This document shows, one piece after another, positions 52,979 to 59,341 of a DNA stretch of 59,341 bases. This DNA comes from an uncultured Akkermansia sp. (GTDB lineage Bacteria; Verrucomicrobiota; Verrucomicrobiia; Verrucomicrobiales; Akkermansiaceae): positions 1 to 59,341 of the forward strand of contig CAJGCZ010000009.1 of NCBI GenBank assembly GCA_904501975.1, in the 5' to 3' direction. Positions within the stretch are counted from its first letter, which is position 1, and each line of letters opens with the position of its first letter. The translations under genes and the position numbers were made by a program. Below the pieces are notes generated by a model. It had not been told where the DNA came from. It saw nothing but the letters and a program-made list of their open reading frames with translations, and made no database searches.

Positions 52979-53653
52979 ATGAAGCCGCTGAACAAATTAG
53001 GTGAACAGAGAATGGAAGATGGCAGCCTGTGGGAGCTGTGGGAGCGCGATGGCGAGTTGACCCTGCAGCACGATGGATTGCCGTGGGCCTCATCCTTCAC
53101 CCATGGCAGCGAAGAAACCATGGCCGAGACCGCCACGGCCCCCATCACCCGCGCTGCACAGCCGCAAATTATGATTGCCGGTGTGGGCTTGGGCTACGGC
53201 TTAGCCAAGGCCATAGAGTGCGTACGCCGCGAAAAGGCTCGCTTCATTGTAGCAGAGCCGGTGGCCGCCGTGCTGGCTTGGAACCGCGAGTACAGCGAGA
53301 ATGCCGCGCTGTGGATTGACCCGCGCGTGCAGCCCGAGGTAGAGACCGCCGCCAACCTGTGCCGCAAGCGCACGGGGTCTCTGCATGCTATTTTAATGCG
53401 CCATGTGCATGCCCGTTGCGAGTTGAGCATGGGCGATGCCCAGGCCTATTTCAATGCCCTCAAGGGTGGCAGCTTGCTGGCTATCACCGTGGCACGCCGC
53501 GATAAGCGCTTGGAGTCCACCCTCATGCGAGCCGGGTTCGAAGTAAGCAGCACACCGGTGCCGGCCTCGTCTCGAGGTAAGCAACAGCGCATGCACATTC
53601 TGGTGCTGGCTCGCCGCGGGCGCTTTGTTCCCTTTGCAGAGCGCAACAGCTAA
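52979..53653 (+). CDS. Spermidine-synthase-like / SAM-methyltransferase-fold protein
   Basis: 224 residues from the ATG at 52979. It has a Rossmann core with QIMIAGVGLGYGLAKAIE (motif I, GxGxG-like) and an acidic strand end FIVAEPVAAVLAWNRE (motif II). This resembles spermidine-synthase-related proteins of unknown activity. A spermidine-synthase catalytic Asp segment is not evident, so polyamine synthesis is not established. It is followed 53 bp later by the FtsB-like gene. Confidence 0.6.
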   Translation: MKPLNKLGEQRMEDGSLWELWERDGELTLQHDGLPWASSFTHGSEETMAETATAPITRAAQPQIMIAGVGLGYGLAKAIECVRREKARFIVAEPVAAVLAWNREYSENAALWIDPRVQPEVETAANLCRKRTGSLHAILMRHVHARCELSMGDAQAYFNALKGGSLLAITVARRDKRLESTLMRAGFEVSSTPVPASSRGKQQRMHILVLARRGRFVPFAERNS

Positions 53654-53706
53654 CGGAATTGCCCCTTTACCCCTTCTGTTTTTCACAGCAAGCCCCCATA
53701 CCATCC

Positions 53707-54099
53707 ATGCGTTGGTTTTCATTCTTTGGCGGTGCGGTAAGCCCCGCAGAGCGAGAGAGAAGAAAGGAGCAGCGGGCCTTCGGCATTCAGCGCTTTTTGT
53801 TTGTAGCCGGGCTTATCTTTCTGTTCTTTATTGCCTTTATGGGCTTAACTCTTGCGCTTAAGCCCATGATTGAGCTTAAGAATGAAAAGAGCATTTTGGC
53901 CGGTAAAAAGCAAACGCTGGAGAAAACGATTCAGGAGCGCGAGCGCCTGAAAAATATTTGCACCGCTTTGGAGCAGGATGCGGCTTTTAATGAAATGATG
54001 GCACGCGACCGCGGCCTTGCCGCCCCCAACGAGGTTATCATCGAGTTCCCCGATGAAGAACCCACCCAACAAGAACCCACAACCCCGGAGTGGGATTAA
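53707..54099 (+). CDS. FtsB/DivIC-like septum formation initiator
   Basis: 130 residues. A cytoplasmic basic start (residues 1-27), one transmembrane helix (~30-50, FLFVAGLIFLFFIAFMGLTL), then a periplasmic coiled coil (IELKNEKSILAGKKQTLEKTIQERERLKN, two pieces) and an acidic proline/glutamate tail. This is the FtsB/FtsL/DivIC layout of cell-division subcomplex proteins. Sequence in this family is weakly conserved, so the assignment rests on architecture. Confidence 0.68.
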   Translation: MRWFSFFGGAVSPAERERRKEQRAFGIQRFLFVAGLIFLFFIAFMGLTLALKPMIELKNEKSILAGKKQTLEKTIQERERLKNICTALEQDAAFNEMMARDRGLAAPNEVIIEFPDEEPTQQEPTTPEWD

Positions 54100-54101
54100 G
54101 G

Positions 54102-54334
54102 GAAGTACGAGTTACGAATTCCGAAGGACGAATTCGGATTTACGATTTACGATTTACAATGTACAATTTGTTAGGCTAGGCGGCTACGCCGCTGTGGGTG
54201 GCTGAGCTTTGCTACACCTGCCGCCCGCGCCTTAAAGTGCGGAACACAAGCCGTTGATTTAGCTTCGCTTACCCTGCGACCGCTAGGGAGCCTAGCCTAA
54301 AAATTCGTATGTCGGAATTCGTACGTCGTACTTC
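54102..54334. repeat. Long inverted-repeat intergenic element with TACGAATTCC arms
   Basis: The left arm 54102-54123 and right arm 54313-54334 match in 20 of 22 positions as an inverted repeat. Inside, TTAGGCTAGG (54171-54180) pairs perfectly with CCTAGCCTAA (54291-54300). The core contains GGCGGCTACGCCGC, GAGCTTTGCTACACC, CCGCCCGCGCC and GCGACCGCTAGGGAGC. The last bases reach the stop of the downstream gene. No protein is encoded. Confidence 0.85.
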
Positions 54335-56228
54335 ACTTCACTTTCTCCGCCTTGGGGGCTTCGTTGCCTAAAAGGTATTCAACGTAGCGAGAAACACCGG
54401 CGCCGAACGGAGACATCATGCGGTAGTCCGGCTCGGTCTCCAGCAGTTTGCCGCTGCGGCGGCGGATGACATAAATGAGAGACAAGCCGGCAACAGACAA
54501 CAGCCCCGCCCCGCCGGTAATAGCGTAGGGCAACAAATTGTGCTCGTTCAGGTACTTAATGACCTTTTGCACGAGTGAGAGCTCTTTTTCCTCCGACTCC
54601 TCCTCAAGCATGGTGCCGGGAAGCACGGGCTTAAGCACAAAGCCGGAACCGGCCGTGAGGGGAACAAAGGTGGAGGCTTTGCCCTCAAAACGCGCCTTCA
54701 CACAGCGCATGGCCTCCATCAAGCCTTCTACGCCACCGCCGGCCTCGGCCACTTTGGCCTCCAGCTCAGCCAAAAAAGCCAAGCGGTCCTCGTCTTTCAT
54801 ATCAATAGACTTAAGGCCCAAGTCTACCGTGGGGGTGTCGCCCATGCCATATTGCAGCAGCACCATATACTCATCTATACGAGCAATGCTGCGCACCAAG
54901 GCCGGGGCCGACAAATCCGGCGGCACATGCTGCCCTGCCTTAAAGATGCTGACACAAATGCGGAAGGGAGAATGGGCATTCAGGCCCTCCAGCACATAGG
55001 CGGCATCGCCACGTTCCACATCGGTGAGAATCTTTTGCGGGTCATTCAGGTTGGGCAAGGCGCGGCCGGTGCGGGGCATATACTCCTCTGTGTAATGGCC
55101 GAGCACCTCTTTATCGCTCTCCCCGAAGGGGCCGGAGTCCTTAGGCGTTTTGGGGAGGGGCGTGGGCTCTACCCCGGTTTGCCCGGGCATGAGCATATTG
55201 AAACACCCGTTAATGCGGCTTTGCATCAGGTTGTCAAAGTCATCCGACCGCCACGTGGGGGCAGAGCGATACGAAGCGGCGCTGCCACGGGTATAGTTGA
55301 CCACGGGGGCTGTGGGCTGCGGGGCCGGGGTGGGCAAGGGCGCTGCGGGCGGTGCCTCCTCCACAGGTTCGGCATCCTCGCCGTCCACAAAAGGAGACTG
55401 CGCCTCTGCCACAGGAAGAGACAACAGAGAAAAACCACCCAGGGTAAGCGCGCAGGCTTTGGATAAGCGCGGCAACAGGGTGGAACCAGCCGGAGGAATG
55501 GATTTGTTGATACCGCGGGAGCCCACGGCAATGGAGCGCACGGCGAGGGTCATCACCCTCTTGAGCGCAGGCACCATGGCACGCTCGCGGAAGAGGAGAC
55601 GCGATTGAATGATAGAGGAGTTAATGAGGTCCGGATTAACGTAGGGATCCAACTTATACCCCCACGAAAAGCAGGCAATCTCCAGCTGCACATCCAGCAC
55701 CAGCATGAGCATCCACTCCTGCTTCATCTCCGTAAGCTCTCTTTGGAACTTACCGCGCACCCAATGATACGCTGTTTTGAGGGGATTTTGCTGCTGCTCG
55801 GCGCGGGTGCGGCGCTCCTCGGGGCTTAGCTCGCGCAGGTTATTCTCGGCATTCGTTTCATTGGCTTTGTGCACTTTGCGCTTGCCGTAGAAATTGCGGC
55901 GCATGCGCGAGTGGTTAAGCACCCAGTGGGCTTCTTGCGTAAACTCCGAGATTTTGCCGTGGTTGGTAATGTACACCCCCAGCACAATGGGTGGCAGCTT
56001 GCGCTCAATTTTCTCCAGCCCACGCACCAGGGCGGCCAGCTCGCGCTGGGTGAGCACACCGGCTACGTCGGATACGCGCTTGAACTCCACATCCTCCGTG
56101 CCGAAAATGCGGTCTGCCTTGGGCAAGGCATAGCCGCAGTTCGGGCAATTATCTGCGCCGGAGTGCAGGGTTTGCCCACAGCAAAAGCAGAAGGAGCGCG
56201 TGATGGTTTTGTTCGGTATGCGACGCAT
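54333..56228 (-). CDS. Zinc-ribbon/TPM-like membrane protein
   Basis: 631 residues. The N-terminal zinc ribbon has C14-x2-C17 and C28-x2-C31. Residues ~55-230 resemble a TPM (DUF477) domain: GVLTQRELAALVRGLEKIER, IVLGVYITNHG, then LVLDVQLEIACFSWGYKLDP, interrupted by a charged insert. A hydrophobic stretch with signal-peptide character lies inside the protein (257-276, ending PVAEAQS), followed by a proline-rich linker and a large outer domain, then a transmembrane helix (~568-588) and a basic-acidic tail. So the zinc ribbon and TPM part are probably cytoplasmic, and the middle outside. TPM proteins act in envelope or photosystem maintenance in other groups; here the role is unknown. Confidence 0.6.
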   Translation of the reverse strand: MRRIPNKTITRSFCFCCGQTLHSGADNCPNCGYALPKADRIFGTEDVEFKRVSDVAGVLTQRELAALVRGLEKIERKLPPIVLGVYITNHGKISEFTQEAHWVLNHSRMRRNFYGKRKVHKANETNAENNLRELSPEERRTRAEQQQNPLKTAYHWVRGKFQRELTEMKQEWMLMLVLDVQLEIACFSWGYKLDPYVNPDLINSSIIQSRLLFRERAMVPALKRVMTLAVRSIAVGSRGINKSIPPAGSTLLPRLSKACALTLGGFSLLSLPVAEAQSPFVDGEDAEPVEEAPPAAPLPTPAPQPTAPVVNYTRGSAASYRSAPTWRSDDFDNLMQSRINGCFNMLMPGQTGVEPTPLPKTPKDSGPFGESDKEVLGHYTEEYMPRTGRALPNLNDPQKILTDVERGDAAYVLEGLNAHSPFRICVSIFKAGQHVPPDLSAPALVRSIARIDEYMVLLQYGMGDTPTVDLGLKSIDMKDEDRLAFLAELEAKVAEAGGGVEGLMEAMRCVKARFEGKASTFVPLTAGSGFVLKPVLPGTMLEEESEEKELSLVQKVIKYLNEHNLLPYAITGGAGLLSVAGLSLIYVIRRRSGKLLETEPDYRMMSPFGAGVSRYVEYLLGNEAPKAEKVK

Positions 56229-56275
56229 GGTGTGAGGAATGAACCGTTTTTATGTACGAGAGCAGAGCGGCAGGC

Positions 56276-57373
56276 TTAACGCAGGGCTGCCACAATGGCA
56301 TCGCCCATGCCGGCTGTGCCTACGGCAATTTCGTTTTCTGCCCCACTATAAAGGTCGGCAGTGCGGTAACCGGCGGCAATCACGCTGCGCACGGCGGCCT
56401 CTACGGCATCGGCTGCGGCGGTTTCGCGGCAGGTGTAGCGCAGCAGCATAGCCATGGAAAGAATTTGTGCGATGGGGTTGGCTACACCCTTTCCGGCAAT
56501 ATCCGGGGCAGAACCGCCGGAGGGCTCGTACAGGCCGAAGGTGCTCTCGGCATTCTTGCACAGAGAGGCGCTGGGCAGCATACCGAGGGAGCCGCACACA
56601 ATGGCCATTTCATCCGTCAGGATATCGCCGAAGGTGTTTTCCGTTACCATCACATCGAACTGGTGCGGATTGCGCACAAGCTGCATGGCGGCGTTGTCCA
56701 CATACATGTGGGTGAGCTCCACATCCGGGTATTGCGGGGCAATGGCGTTCATCACCTCGCGCCACATAACGGAGGAGGCCAGCACATTTGCCTTATCTAC
56801 ACTGCACAGGCGCTTGCCGCGGCCTCGGGCTGCCTCAAAGGCAACGTGGGCAATGCGCTCTACCTCGCTCTTTTTGTAGAAAAGGGTATCCAGCGCCACG
56901 GTTTCGCCGTTTTGCTCGCCGTAGAACTTGGGCTCGCCAAAGTACATACCGCCGGTAAGCTCGCGCACGCACAAAATATCAAACCCGTTGGGGATAATAC
57001 TGTTCTTGATGGGCGAGGCATCCACCAGCTCCGGCAGGCAAATGCCGGGACGCAGGTTGGCATAGAGGTTGAAATGCTTACGCAGCGGCAGAAGGGCTCC
57101 GCGCTCCGGTCGCTCATCCGGCGGCAAGGTATCCCACTTCGGGCCACCTACGGAGCCGAATAAAATCGCATCTGCCGCCTCACAGGCTGCCAGGGTTTCC
57201 GCAGGCAAGGCCTTGCCGCAATGGTCAATGCCGGCGCCGCCTACATAGCAGGCTACTCGCTCCGTTTTGAAACCATAACGAGCCTCCACCGCATCCAACA
57301 CGCGCAAAGCTTGCTCCATGACTTCCGGGCCAATTCCGTCACCGGCCAACACTGCAATCCTGTAAGTATTCAT
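56276..57373 (-). CDS. leuB: 3-isopropylmalate dehydrogenase
   Basis: 365 residues from the ATG at 57373, the usual length. It contains RIAVLAGDGIGPEVMEQALR, FGSVGGPKWD, the substrate Arg region PERGALLPLRKHFNLYANLRP, RELTGGMYFGEPK, the catalytic Tyr/Lys/Asp parts (VMWREVMNAIAPQYPDVELT and ENTFGDILTDE) and GSLGMLPSASL. It makes the ketoacid precursor of leucine. The remaining leu genes are not adjacent. A near-leaderless promoter precedes it. Confidence 0.97.
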   Translation of the reverse strand: MNTYRIAVLAGDGIGPEVMEQALRVLDAVEARYGFKTERVACYVGGAGIDHCGKALPAETLAACEAADAILFGSVGGPKWDTLPPDERPERGALLPLRKHFNLYANLRPGICLPELVDASPIKNSIIPNGFDILCVRELTGGMYFGEPKFYGEQNGETVALDTLFYKKSEVERIAHVAFEAARGRGKRLCSVDKANVLASSVMWREVMNAIAPQYPDVELTHMYVDNAAMQLVRNPHQFDVMVTENTFGDILTDEMAIVCGSLGMLPSASLCKNAESTFGLYEPSGGSAPDIAGKGVANPIAQILSMAMLLRYTCRETAAADAVEAAVRSVIAAGYRTADLYSGAENEIAVGTAGMGDAIVAALR

Positions 57374-57383
57374 ACCTGCTGCT

Positions 57384-57412
57384 ATCATACCGACTCTGCC
57401 CCCCTCTGGCAA
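57384..57412 (-). promoter_or_regulatory. leuB promoter, near-leaderless
   Basis: TTGCCA (57407-57412), 17 bp, TATGAT (57384-57389) on the minus strand, 10 nt to the ATG at 57373. No leader peptide or attenuator fits in this space. Confidence 0.68.
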
Positions 57413-57568
57413 GCGCTAATTGAAACCCGCCTGCATTATGACACAGCATAACAAGTGTTTTTATATTTATCATGAATAACTTATGAAGCAACCCACCACG
57501 TTACGCGCGTGCGCGTGTAGTATAAACAAAGGGAAAGAGAGTTGGCCTGTTTCGGGCGATAGCCCAAC

Positions 57569-57670
57569 AAATAGCAATTTGTCTATATCGTAGGGTGGGA
57601 CTTCAGTCCCACCTTTTTGGCGGTATGGTTTGATAATAAATGTTGGACTAAAGTCCAACACTCCGATAGT
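57569..57670 (-). repeat. 102-bp intergenic repeat, copy 2
   Basis: Reverse complement of 43485-43586 with few differences; same three palindromes. It sits in a 515-bp gap (57374-57888) between divergent genes. The rest of the gap has AT-rich sequence (57700-57800) and a probable promoter before 57889 (TTGCGT ... TAGTAA); no gene is seen in it. Confidence 0.85.
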
Positions 57671-57888
57671 CTTTTCCCCACAATTTTCCATTTTTCTGCC
57701 GAAAAAATTAAAAGAACGCATTTTTATAACATTCTCATAATAAGCTCGTTTCGAAAAATCAAATTTCTTTTACAAAAAAATAACATAAAAATATCATCTG
57801 ATGTGTAGAATTTTTATGTGGGCTTGCGTTCTCAGGGGTGTAAGGTAGTAAAAACCGACACCTTTAACCATAAAACAAACATTATATT

Positions 57889-58917
57889 ATGAAGCAATCC
57901 ATCCTCATCATGCTTGCAGCTGCGATGCCGGTTTTCGCTCAGGGCCCCGCTCCTGTAGCCGCCCCCGCTCCCGCTGCTCCCGCCGTTGTTGTAGACGTTG
58001 ATAAAGACGGCAAGATCAGCACGGCCGAAGCTCACGCTGCCAAGAAGAACTTCATGCGCGCCAACGCTCATCGTTTTGCTAAGCCCGGTATGAACAAGCA
58101 GGGCCGTCGCCCGATGGGCCCCAAGATGGGCAAGTTCGGTCCCAAGGCTCCCAAGTTCAACAAGGAGGGTCGTCGTCATGGCAAGCCCGGTATGCGCAAG
58201 CAGGGTCGTCGTCCGATGGGCCACAAGATGGGCAACTTCGGTCCCAAGGCTCCCAAGTTCAACATGCACAAGCAGGGTCGTCGCCCGATGGGTCGCCAGA
58301 TGGGCAACTTCGGTCCCAAGGCTCCCAAGTTCAACGTGAAGGGCTTCGCTCCCAAGTGCGGCAAGTTCGCTCCCAAGTTCAACAAGAAGGGCTTTGCTCC
58401 TAAGTTCGGCAAGTTCGCTCCCAAGTTCAACAAGAAGGGCTTCGCTCCCAAGTGCGGCAAGTTCGCTCCTAAGTTCAACAAGAAGGGCTTTGCTCCCAAG
58501 TGCGGCAAGTTCGCTCCTAAGTTCAACAAGAAGGGCTTTGCTCCCAAGTGCGGCAAGTTCGCTCCCAAGTTCAACAAGAAGGGCTTCGCTCCTAAGTTCG
58601 GCAAGTTCGCTCCCAAGTTCAACATGAACAAGCAGGGTCGTCGTCCGATGGGCCGCCAGATGGGCAACTTCGGTCCCAAGGCTCCCAAGTTCAACATGCA
58701 CAAGAAGGGCTTTGCTCCCAAGTGCGGCAAGTTCGCTCCTAAGTTCAACATGAACAAGCAGGGTCGTCGTCCGATGGGCCGCCAGATGGGCAACTTCGGT
58801 CCCAAGGCTCCCAAGTTCAACATGCACAAGAAGGGTTTCGCTCCCAAGTGCAATGGTTGCAAGTGCGGCAAGAAGCACGCTCCCGCTTTCCGCGTAAAGC
58901 GCATGCCCGCTGCCTAA
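57889..58917 (+). CDS. Secreted, highly basic EF-hand protein of tandem repeats
   Basis: 342 residues. A signal peptide (1-18, ending AQG) and a short Ala/Pro linker lead to one canonical EF-hand loop, D36-V-D38-K-D40-G-K-I-S-T-A-E47. The rest is repeats. Type A, QGRRPMGxxMGxFGPKAPKFN (about 71-91, 105-125, 129-149, 249-269, 291-311). Type B, KGFAPKCGKFAPKFN (151-245 in six copies, plus 273-287), with Phe instead of Cys in two copies. It ends with a Cys cluster NGCKCGKKH. Lys and Arg make up a large fraction and acidic residues are almost absent after the EF-hand. I know no family with this design; the regular Cys and positive charge suggest binding to nucleic acid, mucin/glycans or metal. 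The antisense frame is a shadow. Confidence 0.85.
   Translation: MKQSILIMLAAAMPVFAQGPAPVAAPAPAAPAVVVDVDKDGKISTAEAHAAKKNFMRANAHRFAKPGMNKQGRRPMGPKMGKFGPKAPKFNKEGRRHGKPGMRKQGRRPMGHKMGNFGPKAPKFNMHKQGRRPMGRQMGNFGPKAPKFNVKGFAPKCGKFAPKFNKKGFAPKFGKFAPKFNKKGFAPKCGKFAPKFNKKGFAPKCGKFAPKFNKKGFAPKCGKFAPKFNKKGFAPKFGKFAPKFNMNKQGRRPMGRQMGNFGPKAPKFNMHKKGFAPKCGKFAPKFNMNKQGRRPMGRQMGNFGPKAPKFNMHKKGFAPKCNGCKCGKKHAPAFRVKRMPAA
58039..58899 (+). repeat. Coding tandem repeats (48-bp and ~60-bp units)
   Basis: DNA-level repeats of the basic EF-hand gene: 48-bp units (type B) from 58339 to about 58623 and longer type A units on both sides. Codon usage is almost invariant between copies (AAG for Lys, TTC for Phe, GCT for Ala), so the array is recent or kept uniform by recombination and likely to vary in copy number. 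Confidence 0.85.
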
Positions 58918-58943
58918 TACAGCCCTAATACACATTCAATATC

Positions 58944-58980
58944 AAAAAAGGAAGCGCCCACCGGTGCTTCCTTTTTTGTT
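58944..58980 (+). terminator. Strong bidirectional terminator
   Basis: AAAAAAGGAAGC / GCTTCCTTTTTT with a ~10-nt loop, 27 bp after the stop of the basic repeat protein. Confidence 0.93.
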
Positions 58981-59040
58981 AGCCGAATTTTGCCCCCCCA
59001 AAAAAATTGTTTTACTTACTATGTTTAAGTTTTTAGTTGA

Positions 59041-59064
59041 TATCCCCACAAATAGCAATTTGTG
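59041..59064. repeat. Palindrome CCCCACAAATAGCAATTTGTGGGG
   Basis: A 24-bp region around 59043-59066 whose core CAAATAGCAATTTG is also present at the edge of both 102-bp repeats. Confidence 0.65.
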
Positions 59065-59127
59065 GGGTTCATTGATGTGAGCGTAGCGAACGGAATTCAA
59101 GAGTCCGGAGGACGACAGACACATAGC

Positions 59128-59341
59128 CGGGGGCGCAAGCCCCCGGTATGGGGAAAAGAAAATCGGAGCCCCGAGGCGCCGGAGCGAACGCGACGGCAAG
59201 GAGGGCCGACAGAAAGCGTGGCTCTTAACATGCCATGTGCACACATACGGAGCCGCCGCTCATGGCTTCGGGCTTACGCCCTCGCCCTTATCTGTCGGCC
59301 TTCCGCGTCTTCGGCTGCGCCTCAGGCGCTACAGGGCTCCA
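59128..59341. repeat. GC-rich inverted repeat at the window end
   Basis: CCGGGGGC GCAA GCCCCCGG (about 59128-59147) is a perfect hairpin. Beyond it, GGAGCCCCGAGGCGCC ... GGAGGGCCGACAG (59165-59212) faces CTGTCGGCCTTCC ... AGGCGCTACAGGGCTCC (59295-59340), giving an imperfect inverted repeat of about 48 bp per arm. No coding frame is convincing here. The element may continue past the window. Confidence 0.6.

Noticed and set aside
58339..58623. Regular 48-bp repeats suggesting a CRISPR array
   Set aside because: There are no unique spacers, the repeats stay in frame as protein, and no cas genes are near.
57832..58935. Minus-strand repetitive open frame of 367 codons
   Set aside because: It is the mirror of the coding repeats; the plus strand has a signal peptide, EF-hand and correctly placed terminator.

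Overview
The window looks like chromosomal DNA of a gut-type Verrucomicrobiota, probably close to Akkermansiaceae. The main grounds are a very large secreted protein with autotransporter-type beta-strand repeats that ends in a PEP-CTERM sorting signal instead of a beta-barrel, a kinase fused to PEGA and sulfatase-modifying-type domains, and ordinary single-copy housekeeping genes of moderate GC. The lineage is inferred; no marker was searched.

Layout. (1) 1-12.0 kb is an AT-rich, mosaic surface-glycan locus. Two divergent arms hold two GT2 glycosyltransferases, a GT10 fucosyltransferase, an IspD/TarI-type cytidylyltransferase (plus a broken inverted copy at the window edge), an SDR epimerase/reductase, a CDP-polyol phosphotransferase-like protein, a polysaccharide pyruvyltransferase, a Wzx-type flippase, an acyltransferase and an FrhB-like Fe-S oxidoreductase. 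Together they would make, decorate and export a polyol-phosphate-, fucose- and pyruvate-bearing glycan. (2) 12.1-25.2 kb is housekeeping: holA, a lipoprotein plus UDG-like pair, rplI, a DJ-1 protein, rsmE, grpE-dnaJ, an OafA-like acyltransferase, an alpha/beta hydrolase, mnmG and ahcY. (3) 25.3-34.1 kb is one 8.8-kb gene whose N-terminus reads as a peptidase S6 (IgA-protease/SPATE-like) domain. (4) 34.4-44.6 kb carries guaA, a proline-rich secreted protein, tRNA-Leu(CAG), the kinase-PEGA-FGE fusion, a PBP2 and small unknowns. (5) 44.8-52.8 kb has a large protein with lytic-transglycosylase-like motifs, a PtsN-like EIIA and a compact podovirus-type gene set (scaffold, Bbp19-like, portal, tail tubular A, wHTH, TerS-like) lacking capsid and large terminase. 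(6) 53-59.3 kb has an SpeE-like methyltransferase-fold protein, an FtsB-like protein, a zinc-ribbon/TPM-like membrane protein, leuB, and a secreted, very basic EF-hand protein made of tandem repeats.

Themes across the window. Many host genes have a good sigma70-type promoter whose -10 box lies only 6-11 nt from the start codon, with no Shine-Dalgarno, which suggests leaderless or near-leaderless mRNAs. Intergenic gaps from about 36 kb rightward hold a family of modular palindromic repeats that share cores but differ in their arms. A cluster of DnaA-box-like sites beside an AT-rich stretch at 52.17-52.27 kb, together with a change in strand G/C bias (judged by eye) between about 43 and 47 kb, makes this a candidate replication-origin region.

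All function calls come from reading motifs and context; no database search or computation was run.
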